Below are positions 36,297-46,526 of a stretch of DNA of 64,000 bases, piece by piece. Within the stretch, counting starts at the first letter, position 1. Every line of letters starts with the position of its first letter. The stretch is from Nageia nagi. Lineage: Eukaryota > Pinophyta. The stretch lies in contig JBITNC010000001.1 of NCBI GenBank assembly GCA_050084985.1, forward strand, positions 12,400,001 through 12,464,000. The letters run 5' to 3'. The position numbers and the translations under genes were made by a program. The notes under the pieces are model-generated. The model was not told where the DNA came from and made no database searches. It worked only from the letters and a program-made list of their open reading frames with translations.

Positions 36297-36569
36297 GCGA
36301 TTTCGGGCTTTCACTTAGAACCGGGATCCGGAAGTGATGAGGTCAGCAAGGAATGATCAAAGAGCCAGAGCCAGAGAGGAAAACATTCCGGAAGCAATAG
36401 ATGACATCACAGGAGAACGATGCTCACACTTGTGAATACAACCGGCGTCCGGAAGAAATGAGGTCAGCAAAGAGTGAAATAAGAGTCCGGAAATGATGAC
36501 ATCATAAGGAAAGAGTTATACTCTGTTTCCGGAGTCCGGAAGTGATGACATCATGGTGCAAGTGTTCAA

Positions 36570-36686
36570 AGGTCCGGAGATAAAGGTCGGAGATAAAGGT
36601 CCGGAGACAAAAGTCCGGAGGTCAAGATCGGAGATAAACGTCCGGAGATAAAAATCCGGAGATACACGTCTGAAGATAAAGTCCAG
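36570..36686 (+). repeat. Short tandem array of GTCCGGAGATAAA units
   Basis: About nine units of 13-16 bp on the pattern (A)GTCCGGAGATAAA, with variants GACAAA, GTCAAG, ATACAC and a decayed last unit GTCTGAAGATAAA. Counterpart at 43921-44036 in the 3' LTR, where two units keep a CC that is single C here. Confidence 0.85.
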
Positions 36687-37542
36687 AAATGATGACGTCA
36701 TGCGAAAAGCGTTATACTCTATTTCCGGAGTCGGAGGATGATGACATCACGATGTATACAGAAAACATCCGGTAAGCTAGGAAAGAGTCCGGAATAATCA
36801 GAAATACCATTATGAAGGAGAGAAGAGTCCGGAATCGTAAGAAATACCATAATGAAGAATAAAAGAGTCCGGAATTAGCTGAAATCCATGGAGAAAGAAG
36901 TATACCTGTCTAAACAACTCTGTTTGAGAAATGAAAGTGTTCGTCAGTTACAAACAAGGATTCTGTTGATAACGTATAATGGTAGGAACAGTTTCCTGGA
37001 GTGTTATGATGCGTAACGGTTAAGTACAGGAATAATGTGAAAAACGGATGTAAGAAAAGGAGCAGAGAGCTGCAGTGTGAACAGTGTGGACATGGCAAGA
37101 AGTAATGAGTGCACAACTCGAGGAGAGAAGTAGCTGTGATTGCACAGCTGGAGGATAATGCAAGTTGAGATTGCACAGCTCGAGGAGACAGGGAGTAATG
37201 AGTACACAGCTCGAGGAGAGTGTAGTAGCTGAGAGTTTACAGCTAAAGGAATAAGTGAAGCAAGTAGTGGAATGAAAAGGGTGAATTGAGGCAAAGTGTG
37301 TGTGGAGTATGTGATGAGAAGAGAAGGGAGTGAAGTGTGTGCGAAGTGTGTGCAGAGTGTGTGAAAAGAAGTGCGAAAAGTAAAGCATGAAAATGCAGGT
37401 AATCGCACGAATGTGGTGAGCAGAGAAGTGAGTGAAAGCAAGTGCTGTGTGTAAAGTGAAATATCCGAAGTGTATGAAGTGAGCATTAGAGCTAGACCAT
37501 TGAGGGTCTTCTAGAACAGAATCTTTTCTCCATTTGAATGTT

Positions 37543-37751
37543 CTATCAAGTTGGTGCTTGATAGCTGGAGTTGGTGCTCCAAGCAGTTGGTGCTGCTAAT
37601 TCTAAAGTGGTAGTTGGTGCTACCTTCACAGTTGGTGCTGTGGATTTGAGAGCTGGAGTGGATTTGAGAGCTGGAGTTGGTGCTCCAAGCAGTAGGTGCT
37701 GCTATTCTCAAAGTGGTAGTTGGTGCTACCCTTCACAGTTGGTGCTGTGAA
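37543..37751 (+). repeat. Array of nine mini-hairpins with one shared loop
   Basis: Nine inverted repeats share the core AG-TTGGTG-CT (one has TAGGTG) and differ in stem. Spans: 37543-37564 (8-bp stem CTATCAAG/CTTGATAG), 37566-37581 (TGGAG/CTCCA), 37582-37597 (AGCAG/CTGCT), 37609-37624 (GGTAG/CTACC), 37627-37642 (CACAG/CTGTG), 37672-37687 (TGGAG/CTCCA), 37688-37703 (AGCAG/CTGCT), 37715-37730 (GGTAG/CTACC), 37732-37751 (7-bp stem TTCACAG/CTGTGAA). Hairpins 6-9 repeat 2-5 as a 106-bp-period duplication. Different stems with kept pairing argue for a folded RNA or single-stranded DNA; function unknown. Confidence 0.85.
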
Positions 37752-37980
37752 TCTGTAAGCTTTCTTTAATGGCTGGATTTGGATTGGTGTCCAAGCAGTC
37801 ATTTTCGGGGATGTAGCCAAACTGGTGAACCTCGTTACATCTGGTGTTGTGTGATGTACTGGTGTGCTTGCTCATTTTCTCTAGCTTTTAATTTGTCATT
37901 ATTAAAGAAGATTGGATAGTGATAATTTTTATACACACTGATTCACCCCCCCCTCTCAGTGTCACTCGAAGAAAACAAAT

Positions 37981-37992
37981 TGGTATCAGAGC
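37981..37992 (+). other. SIRE-like element primer-binding site
   Basis: TGGTATCAGAGC, an exact match to the standard plant primer site complementary to initiator methionine tRNA, three bases after the LTR end. Confidence 0.92.
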
Positions 37993-38042
37993 AAGGTTCC
38001 TAAGTAAGCTATAACAGCTAAGGAGATCCAGACAGTGACACT

Positions 38043-40020
38043 ATGGCAAGCGGAGAAGGTTTCTCATCTAACAAGGCACCACTCTTTGATGGAACCAATT
38101 ATGGGTTCTGGAAAATTCGGATGAAGACTTATCTCAGTGCATTGGGTTTTGGTACTTGGGATGCCGTTAAAAGGGGTTACACTCCTCCTCCTACTGGTCC
38201 ATCAGATGAAGCAGAAAGAAAGGCATTTGAATATGATGCCAAAGCACGAAACGCTCTAATGTGTGGTCTTGTGGACAGCGAACTGGTAAAAGTTATGGCA
38301 TGCAAGTCAGCTAAAGAAATATGGAGTAAATTGAAAAGCATTCACGAGGGAGATGACAAAGTCAAGGAAGCAAAACTTCAAACACATAGAGCTCAATTCG
38401 AAGGTCTAAAGATGAATGAAGATGAAACCATTGAAGCCTACATGCTAAGAGTAAATGAAATTACTAATGCGATCAGAGGCCTTGGAGAAGAGATTGAAGA
38501 TCATATCATCGTGAAAAAGGTACTGCGATCTCTCACTTCTCGTTTTGATTCAAAAGTGTTGCTATTGAAGAAGCAAAAGATTTGAAAACTTTTAGCATGG
38601 ATGAATTGCATGGATCGCTAACTGCTTATGAAATGAGGATTGGAAAAACAAAACATTCAGAAAAGGAAGCAGGTTTAAGACCAGCAGCAGTAACAACGCC
38701 AGAGAAGATTCTGACGATGAGGAACAATCGGATGAAGCAGAAGCAAACTTCATTAGAAAGCTAAAAAGAGGAAAAGGTAAGTATAAAGGCAAGCTGCCTT
38801 TTAAATGTTTTAATTGTGGTGGTATTGGTCACTTTATCTCAAAATGTCCATATAGAAAAACTGATAAAGATGATCAAGAATCGTATTTTGAGAAAAGTCG
38901 CAAGATGAAATCTCAGGCTCAAAATAGAAAGTCAAATAGACAGAGCCTCTTATCTAGAAATGAAGACTCCACTAATGATGATTCTAGTAACGAATCAGAA
39001 AAGGAATATAATGAGTCATTGTTTATGGCATTTGAAGAAAAACTGAATGTAAATAATCAAAGTGACCAAAAACATAAGAAGGAAGAGACAGATGAAGAAG
39101 ATGACTGTGAAATTGAGATTGATATTGAAGAAGAACTAATGACAGCATTGAAAGAATTGAATAAAGAAGTGAAGAAAAATAAGATACTCTCAAGAAGGTG
39201 TGATGATGCAAGTACTATGTAGAAAACCTAAAAAATAGAAGTCGAAGAATCCAAGAGGATAAATGAGAGTTTGGAGGAACAGCTTCTCGAGAAAGTTAAG
39301 AATTGTAGTAAGCTCGAAGAAGAAATAACTGGGCTACGTGTACAACTGGAGGAAGTAACCAAGAAAATCAGTTCCTTTGAATATCTAGAAGGAAGGTCGA
39401 CCAAACTTAGCGAAATCATCAACAGTCAAAGAATGTTTTCGGATAAATCTGGTCTGGGATATGAACAAGGACAATCTTCCAGTAACATAAAAGAGGAAAA
39501 CACAAAAGAAGCCAAGAAAAGGGAAGGTAGCCAGAACTGAAGAATGATGGCTTCACTCAAGTACAGTCCAGAAGAAGACCCTATGCAGGACAAAGAAGAA
39601 CTCATCAACGTAATAGTTATATCCATTCCTTCAATGGATACTGTTTCAAATGCAATGCATATGGGCACAAAATTTCTGAATGTAAATATAATATTAAACC
39701 AAGGACCTTTGTTACTAGGAATGCATTCGGTCCATTAATGGAGTATCCTGTTGAGTGTTACAACTGTCGCAAATATGGACACATTGCCAGATTCTGCAAA
39801 GTTGACTATGGCATGAGGTTCTTCTCACGAAGACAATTTCCTTTCGTAAGACAGAATAAACAAGTTCAGCGCGGTCTTCCACAGAAAGAAGAAAAGTGTA
39901 ATAAGAAACAAGGAGCTGAAACAAAAGTAAAACAAGTCTGGAAAGAAAAGGGGAAACTCAAAAAGGACAAAGAGTCTTTAATTGTTCAAACTGCATTGAA
40001 AGCTCAAGACAAACCTTCCC
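38043..40020 (+). pseudogene. SIRE-like element Gag (frameshifted)
   Basis: Starts at MASGEGFSSNKAPLFDGTNY (38043). Capsid of the UBN2/copia type to about 38600: WKIRMKTYL, NALMCGLVDSEL, AKEIWSKL and RAQFEGLKMNEDETIEAYML. A one-base insertion near 38560 shifts the frame, then DELHGSLTAYEMR follows. Zinc knuckle 1, CFNCGGIGHFISKC, lies near 38809-38850. An acidic stretch and a coiled-coil-like region (about 39226-39440, LEEQLLEKVKNCSKLEEEI) come next. A second knuckle CYNCRKYGHIARFC is near 39756-39797, preceded by a related CFKCNAYGHKISEC near 39645-39690. Frame changes at about 38680, 39225 and 39540 look like isolated indels in conserved coding sequence. Confidence 0.88.
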
Positions 40021-41640
40021 GTGGATATTAGACAGCGGATGCTCAAGTCACATGACAGGTGACAAAAAGAAATTCCAAAAACTACAAGAATATGAAGGTG
40101 GGTCAGTTAGATTTGGAAATAATGATGGCGCACAAATATTGGCAAAGGGTCTGTCAAAATAAATGACGGCAACATCAGATCTGAAGAAGTACTGTTTGTT
40201 GTGGGACTGAGGCACAACTTGTTAAGCGTCAGTCAAATATGCGATAAAGGACATGATGTTATTTTCAAAAGCCATGGTTGTGAGATCCGAAGGGCAAACA
40301 GTGGTAGACTGATAGCAGTCGGTACAAGAACCAGCGGGAATCTATACACCTTATCAGATGTATCTGAAGGATCATGTCTATTAGGCAAAGAGAGTGATGA
40401 TTGGTTATGGCATAAGAGATTGGGACACATCTGTTTTAAAAACTTGATGAATATTTGCTCCAAAAGAGCGGTAAGAGATATGCCCCGTATTAGCACACCA
40501 GTAAATGATATCTGTGATTCATGCCAAAAGGGAAAACAAACACGGACAAAGTTCAAAGTAAAAGAGTATCACACAAGAAAACCATTGGAGATTGTTCACA
40601 CTGACTTATGTGGACCAATGAGAACACAAAGCTTCAATGGAGATAAGTATTTTATTCTATTCATTGATGATTATTCAAGAATGACTTGGGTGCAATTCTT
40701 GAAACATAAATCTGAAGCTTTTGAAATGTTCAAAGCATTTAAAAACCAAGTAGAAAATCAAATGGAAAGGAAAATTAAGTGTCTTCGCTCAGACAGGGGA
40801 GGTGAGTTCACCTCTGATGAGTTTAATGAGTTTTGCATTACGACATGGAATAAAAAGGCAATTCTCTGCAGCCAGAACTCCACAACAAAATGGAGTAGTT
40901 GAAAGGAAAAATAGAACTGTACAAGAAATGGCTCGAACCATGTTGATAGAAAGCAAGGTCGCTGATAAGTTTTGGAAAGAAGCAGTGCATACTGCAGTAC
41001 ATATTCAAAATAGATGTATGATGCGACCACATGAGGACAGAACACCATATGAATTATGGTTTGGAAGAAGAGCTACAGTAAAGCATTTCAGGATCTTTGG
41101 CAGTAAATGCTACATCAAAAGAACAGAAGAAAACTTAGGAAAGTTTGAGGACAGATCAGACGAAGGTATCTTTCTTGGCTATTCTTCGAAGAGCAAAGCG
41201 TACAGGTGCTACAATAAAAGGACAAAAACAATTGTTGATAGTGCTGATGTTCGTGTTGATGAGCAAAGAAATCTTCCTAAGAGAAATGATGATGAAAATC
41301 TTCCTGATTATCAAGATCCAATTGAAGAAGATAAGCAGAAGAAAAACAAATCTAAGCCTGCCGTACAGCAATTACAAGGAAAGAAACCAGAAGACTCAAA
41401 TCCGCCAAGTAACCAGATAATGATTCAGAGAATGAGGCGGGAAGAAGATGAACATTCAAAAACTCCACCAAAGAGATGGCACAAGGATCATCCACAAGAA
41501 CAAATTATCGGTGAGTTTCAGACAGGCATTCAAACTCGCAGAGGGGTCTCACACACCTACTCTCTCCTGTCCAGCATAGAGCCCAAGAATGTCTCAGAAG
41601 CCAGCCAAGATGAAAGCTGGATGAGAGCAATGGAGGAAGA
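40021..41640 (+). pseudogene. SIRE-like element protease and integrase (frameshifted)
   Basis: Protease active site WILDSGCSSHM at about 40022-40055, with intact D-S-G (Asp codon 40031-40033). Frame change near 40142, then GLRHNLLSVSQICDKGHDV. Integrase zinc region WLWHKRLGHICF to CDSCQKGKQ (about 40406-40540). Core: VHTDLCGPM near 40596, RSDRGGEF near 40787 and PQQNGVVERKNRT near 40886 give D, D and E, all kept. A one-base insertion near 40836 separates the second and third. The C-terminal region runs PYELWFGRRATVKHFRIFGS, GYSSKSKAYRCYNKRT and VDEQRNLP, then an acidic linker. Apart from indels this is well preserved. Confidence 0.9.
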
Positions 41641-43110
41641 ACTCACTCAGATTGAAAAGAATGAAACATGGGAACTCGTTCCCAGACCAGCCAACAAGAA
41701 TGTGATTGGCACAAAGTGGGTCTTTCGTAATAAGATAAATGAAGAAGGGAAAGTGGTTCGAAATAAAGCTAGACTTGTTTGCAAGGGATTATGCTCAAGT
41801 TGAAGGGATTGATTTTGAAGAAACCTTTGCACCAGTGGCCAGATTAGAAGCCATTCGCATGTTTTTAGCCTTTGCAGTGTATAAAAACTTTACAGTGTAT
41901 CAAATGGATGTAAAATCAGCCTTTCTAAATGGCAAAATTGAAGAAGAAGTCTATGTTGAACAGCCAGATGGTTTCCAATTGGGAGAGAATCCTAATCTGG
42001 TATGCAAGCTAAAGAAGGCTCTGTATGGTTTGAAACAGGCACCCCGAGCATGGTACTCCAGACTTGATGCATACCTTCAGCAGCAGGGCTTTAGAAAAGG
42101 AAGGGTAGACAGCAATTTATACATTAAATCAGATAAAGGAAATCAGCTAATAGTTGTTGTCTATGTAGATGATATAATTTTTGGAGGAAGCAAGAATGAG
42201 CTGTGTAAACATCTTGCCGACAACATGCAAACAGAATTTGAAATGTCCATGATAGGTGAGCTTGCATTCTTTCTTGGCCTGCAAATCAATCAGTTGAAGA
42301 ATGGCATGTTCATTTCTCAAACCAAATATGTTAAGGAGATGCTGAAGAAGTTCACTATGGAAGACTGTAAACCTGTGAGCACTCCTATGACAACAGGCTG
42401 CAAATTAAGCAAGAATGACAAAGCACCAACAGTAGATCAAAACAGTACAGGTCAATGATAGGAAGTTTGTTATATTTGACAGCTACTAGACCGACATTCT
42501 TCAAGCTGTATGTATGGTTGCTCGATTTCAAGAAAATCCCAAAGAGACCCATGTTACTGCAGTAAAGAGAATTTTCAGATACCTCAAGGAACAGTAGAAT
42601 ATGGCTTATGGTATCCCAGAGGAAAGAACTTTACACTTACTGCTTTTTCAGATGCAGACTGGGCAGGATGCGTGGATGATAGGAAGAGCACCAGCGGAGG
42701 AGCATTTTATTTGGGTAATAATCTTGTTGGCTGGCACAGTAAAAAGCAAGACTCTGTATCCCTATCTACAGCAGAAGCAGTAGTATATAGCAGCTACTTC
42801 TTGCTGCACACAGCTTCTATGGATGAAGCAGATGCTCAACGATTTTGGTATACAGATTAATGAGCCATAACAATTCAGTGTGATAACAAAAGTGCAATCA
42901 ATATTTCCAAAAATCCGTTATGCACTCACGCACAAAGCATATTGCAATCAGATATCACTTTCTAAAAAGAAAAAGTGGCGCAAGGAGAAGTACAGTTAGA
43001 TTTTGTCCCAACTACAGAGCAAGTAGCCGACATTTTTACGAAGCCTTTGTCCAAGGACGTCTTCGAATATCTTCGAACCAAGCTAGGAGTTGTTATCTTG
43101 CCCAAGCATT
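41641..43110 (+). pseudogene. SIRE-like element reverse transcriptase and RNase H (frameshifted)
   Basis: Reverse transcriptase begins around ETWELVPRPANKNVIGTKWV (about 41663-41720). A one-base insertion at 41789-41790 shifts frame. Then [55 protein letters not shown] and the intact catalytic YVDD at 42162-42173, [13 protein letters not shown] and [13 protein letters not shown]. RNase H is broken around 42450-42600, then SDADWAGCVDDRKSTSGG near 42650, SLSTAEAVVYS near 42762, and VPTTEQVADIFTKPLSKDVF near 43008-43065, with a stop near 43108. No envelope-like frame follows; only about 215 bases separate this end from the LTR. Confidence 0.9.
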
Positions 43111-43307
43111 AGCTAGCTCTGAACGTTGCCTTCTCAGGGGGAGTACTTATTTTTCTTTCCTATATTCTGTGTCTACTCCTAGTTTCCTGAGAATGTCGTG
43201 TATGGACTCAGGGGGAGTCTGTAAATGCCCTTTGTTATTGTTGACAAAGGGGGAGAAGTGTCCTGAATTTGGTATCTGATCAAGTGGTGTTAATGGTGTT
43301 GCCAACA

Positions 43308-43324
43308 ATTCCAAAGGGGGAGAT
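43308..43324 (+). other. SIRE-like element polypurine tract
   Basis: CCAAAGGGGGAGAT lies immediately before the 3' LTR start TGTTGAG. Two more purine-rich GGGGGAG words precede it at about 43137-43145 and 43208-43216, and AAAGGGGGAGAAG at about 43244. Confidence 0.8.
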
Positions 43325-45386
43325 TGTTGAGTATGTGTGATAGAGAAGTATGATTGTAATTGTTGTCAACAAGGTATTGATCGGGTTCCGGAGGTTTAAC
43401 TAAGTTCGGAAGTGAAGAGAGACTATTTGATCGGGTTCCGGAGGTTTAACTGTGTTCCGGAAGTAAAGAGTGATCGGGTTCTGGAAGTTTGACTAAGTTC
43501 CGGAAGTGAAGAGAGACTATTGATCGGGTTCCGGAGGTTTAACTGTGTTCCGGAAGTAAAGAGTGATCGGGTTCTGGAAGTTTGACTAAGTTCCGGAAGA
43601 GAAGTGTGATTGGTCGGGTTCCGGAGGATTGACCGAGATGACGTCAGCGATTTCGGGCTTTCACTTAGAACCGGGATCCGGAAGTGATGAGGTCAGCAAG
43701 GAATGATCAAAGAGCCGGAGCCAGAGAGGAAAACATTCCGGAAGCAATAGATGACATCACCAGGAGAACGATGCTCACACTTGTGAATACAACCGGCGTC
43801 CGGAAGAAATGAGGTCAGCAAAGAGTGAAATAAGAGTCCGGAAATGATGACATCATAAGGAAAGAGTTATACTCTGTTTCCGGAGTCCGGAAGTGATGAC
43901 ATCATGGTGCAAGTGTTCAAAGGTCCGGAGATAAAGGTCCGGAGATAAAGGTCCGGAGACAAAAGTCCGGAGGTCAAGATCCGGAGATAAACGTCCGGAG
44001 ATAAAAATCCGGAGATACACGTCTGAAGATAAAAGTCCAGAAATGATGACGTCATGCGAAAAGCGTTATACTCTATTTCGGAGTCCGGTATATACATCCG
44101 TTAATACAGAAAAAATCTTTAAGTTAGGAAAGAGTACGAGAATTAATTTCACAATCAATAAACATTATACCAAAACATCCGAAAGTTAAACTTACCATAC
44201 TCGAATTTTCATAAGAACTAGTCCCGTATTGCGAAATCATGGAGAACGAATTACATGTTTAAAGCACAAACTCTGTTTTAGCAAAAGCTAAGAGGTTCGT
44301 TCATTCAAAACAACTTCGTTGATAACTATAATGTAGGAGCTTTCTGGAGTTTATAAATGGTAAGGATCTTCAGGTCGAGGATTAATTGAAAAAACGGTGC
44401 AAACACAGATTAGTGCACTTTTGAAATAAGACAATGGTGAAGTAATGATTGACCAAATGAGGACCACTAACTTATTGAAATCTGAGTAATCAATTGCAGA
44501 TGAAAGCTACTGGAAACCTACGAAGTATCAAGTTACCACTCAATAGTCTAGTACTGGAACATTCCTAAAACAATGACACCATTGAAAGGGGAACTTTTTT
44601 TACCACATAAAGCTTATACCTTGGTAGTAGTTTGAGAGCAAGAATACATTTTGCGAATAACGTTTGTTTCTTTGTTCCTAGGACAAGGAAGTGTCGGAAC
44701 AAAAATTTAGATGTAAAAATGAAGGAACATGCCAAAACGAATTCATGGGTCTAGCACAGAGATGAGTGAACAATTGCTAATACTGCATAATGTCCCTATT
44801 TCCTTCTGAAAAACATGCTACATATTCAACAAAGTTTAATTATCTTTCAGCTACACCATTTGATGGTATTGTAGAACATGTGATGCTTATTCCATTGACT
44901 AAGATGTTCTAATCAATTGAGTGTATACCTGATTAGTTGACTTTTCCAAAGAGTTTGCTTCTTCTCAATATCAATAAATTATTAAGTATGTAACCATTTA
45001 GATTTGTTCTTTCAATACACCAACCATTGGAATCATTATGAGGTCATGATTATTTGTTTCTCCAAGGATAGTGCTGCCTATCTCAAAGTGGTATGGTTGC
45101 TACTTTCACAGTCTAAATGTTGAATTGATAAAAGCTTTTTATTGGTGTTTGGCATGCTTTACAAGGTCATTTTCTAGGATAGTAGCATCCAAAACTCTGT
45201 TTTGAATAAACTAGATTACATTGGATGTTTGCATGAAAGTAATGAGTAGTACTTTCTCATTGATGTTGAGTAGATAATTTTGTATTAAAAATCATGCATA
45301 TTGATATTATTTTTAATACATCACTTAATTCACCCCTCTCCTTCCTCTAGAAAGTGTCAACATACGCAAGAAACAAACGCATTGAG
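43325..45386 (+). repeat. SIRE-like element 3' LTR, distal part scrambled
   Basis: 43325 to about 44090 matches 35974 to about 36740 with one substitution and about eight single-base indels. Beyond 44095 the match to the 5' LTR becomes interrupted every few bases. The expected end near 45360-45386 reads GTGTCAACATACGCAAGAAA where the 5' LTR has GTGTCACTCGAAGAAAACA, so the right junction cannot be placed exactly. Confidence 0.75.
44095..45386. other. Interleaved blend of LTR and Copia-4 flank sequence
   Basis: This stretch can be read as an alternating mix of short words from two unrelated sequences: the distal SIRE-like LTR (about 36745-37977) and Copia-4 plus-strand sequence from about 34325 to 35973. 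Copia-4 words include CACAATCAATAAACATT (source near 34382), ATAAGAACTAGTCCCGTATT (near 34467), GCACTTTTGAAATAAG (near 34727), ATCAAGTTACCACTCAATAG (near 34857), ACCTTGGTAGTAGTTT (near 34961) and ATGCTTTACAAGG (near 35632). LTR words include GTTAGGAAAGAGT, CAAAGTGGTA and TTTCACAGT. Both sources keep their order and both end at the right junction. This is most likely a consensus artefact. Confidence 0.82.
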
Positions 45387-46526
45387 AGATACATTTCAAA
45401 GAACCATATTTGGAAGGCCTAGCAATTTAAGTCTCATTGGAAGAATACCCAAAGGTTTGATATAGGATTTGTCAACAAAATATACCACACCATCAATGTT
45501 AGTATTCATCTCTTCAAAGAATTCTCTTCGAAAGGTCATGTGACATGTAGCATGAGTATCAAGCAACCATGCATCCTCTCAAGATGCAAATAAAGTATTA
45601 CATAAGTTTTCAATGGTATTATTACAATATGTAGTAACATAATGAGTATAATTAGAGTTATTACTCTTATCATGCTCCTATTTTCATTCCTTTCTTTGAT
45701 CTTGTCCCATGGAGTGCAATAGGTATTAGCTTCATGGCCTTGTCTATCACATCTTTTGTAATGGAGATTGTTCCTCTCATCATGATCACCTTGATTAGAT
45801 CTACCCCCTACCTCTATAATTCCTCCCACCATGACCATGATTGCTAGTTTCACCTCAAGAAGAATCATGAATAACATTCTTTCCCTTTTGAGCAATACAC
45901 AATGTGTCTAAAGTAGAATCACTAGATTTCTTGCCAAAAGCCTTCTCATGTTCTACAATCTTATTTGCCAAAGTGTCAAATGTGAGAGACTTTAGGTTAC
46001 CACTAGCTTGAAAATATTCAATATAGTTTGAATAAGTGGGATACAATGCCTTAATCAAAGCTGTGAGATCAATATCAATCTTCACATCAGTAGAGTCAAT
46101 GTCATGCATTATTGCTCTATATTTTAACATTAATGCCATGGGATCATCATTCTTCAACTCTAGGTTAAATTTTTTTAACTAAAGTTGCATCAATTCTAAT
46201 TTAGAATGGGATTTAAACAAATATTTAGTTTTCTTTAGTGCATTCCAAGCATCATCAATAGAGCTAATGTGGTGGTTAACTTCCTCACTAACTGAAGAAG
46301 TAGTCAAAGCATATGTCATATTATTTTTCATGTTCCAAATCACAAGTTCCTTGGCATCAGTTGGTTTGGTAGGTTGTTTATCACCATCATAAATTTCAAC
46401 CCAAAAATCATTGAAAATTAAAGTATGCTTTATTTTTCTAGAACACTCCATCCAATTTTCTTTTTTGGTTAAAATAACACCAACAATACTCATAAGGGAA
46501 TGAATTTTTTGAAATAGAAACTTCAA
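45387..46526 (-). pseudogene. Copia-4 Gag and protease remnant
   Basis: From the high end: MKFLFQKIHSLMSIVGVIL (46526), NWMECSRKIKHTLIFNDFW, VIWNMKNNMTYAL and IDDAWNALKKTKYLF. A second open part (46157-45855) continues the capsid: MKNDDPMALMLKYRAIMHDI, KALYPTYSNYIEYFQASGN. The zinc knuckle CDRQGHEANTYC is near 45770-45720, with the first Cys pair altered. Protease reads WLLDTHATCHMTF near 45575-45530, with DTH in place of D-S-G. The reading then joins integrase across the nested element (LPNMVL to NVLYLPQ). Close relative of Copia-1 Gag. Confidence 0.85.

Larger units (their letters stand above)
35974..37977 (+). repeat. SIRE-like element 5' LTR (2,004 bp)
   Basis: Starts TGTTGAGTATGTG and ends GAAGAAAACA, three bases before the primer-binding site. 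Three zones: a U3 zone (about 36028-36890) rich in the palindrome TCCGGA (about 24 copies by eye) and TGACGTCA; a middle zone (37040-37490) with repeated CACAGCTCGAGGAG and GTGTGTGCGAAG-type words; and a distal zone with the hairpin array at 37543-37751 and a pyrimidine run CACCCCCCCCTCTC near 37944. Minus-strand open frames at 36910-37486 are low-complexity Ser/Leu/Thr translations of this LTR, not genes. Confidence 0.92.
35974..45386 (+). mobile_element. SIRE-like Ty1/copia element with 2-kb LTRs, young and CpG-rich
   Basis: Plus-strand copia element nested in Copia-4. The 5' LTR is 35974-37977 (2,004 bp), the 3' LTR starts at 43325 and should end near 45386, but its distal 1.3 kb is scrambled. 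Order: primer-binding site, Gag, protease, integrase, reverse transcriptase, RNase H, polypurine tract. Long LTRs, the integrase and polymerase style and the CAAAGGGGGAGATTGTTG tail suggest the SIRE lineage; Tork-like is the alternative. CpG is retained here and depleted around it, and clean LTR parts differ by one substitution and about eight one-base indels in 765 bp, so it is recent. Left flank GATAG is the probable target duplication. Confidence 0.88.

Noticed and set aside
36028-36686. Regularly spaced repeats that might suggest a CRISPR array
   Set aside because: Units are contiguous, degenerate, inside an LTR and present in both LTR copies; spacers are not unique.
36910-37486. Minus-strand open frames of 88-160 codons inside the SIRE-like LTR
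   Set aside because: Overlapping frames with Ser/Leu/Thr/His-rich low complexity on the wrong strand of an LTR with repeats; no domain, best explained by sequence composition.
37981-37992. tRNA-like sequence TGGTATCAGAGC
   Set aside because: It is a 12-base primer-binding site; no tRNA cloverleaf surrounds it here or at the other primer sites.
40758-41048. Minus-strand frames within the SIRE-like pol (also 40233-40556 and 39426-39668)
   Set aside because: Shadows of the plus-strand integrase and Gag reading.
43111-43324. Possible envelope-like ORF after pol, known in some SIRE elements
   Set aside because: Only about 215 bases lie between the RNase H stop and the LTR; no such frame fits.
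44095-45386. Interpretation as gene conversion or a novel chimeric element
   Set aside because: Switching between sources every few bases, with shortened spacing in both, is not a recombination pattern; a consensus artefact is simpler.
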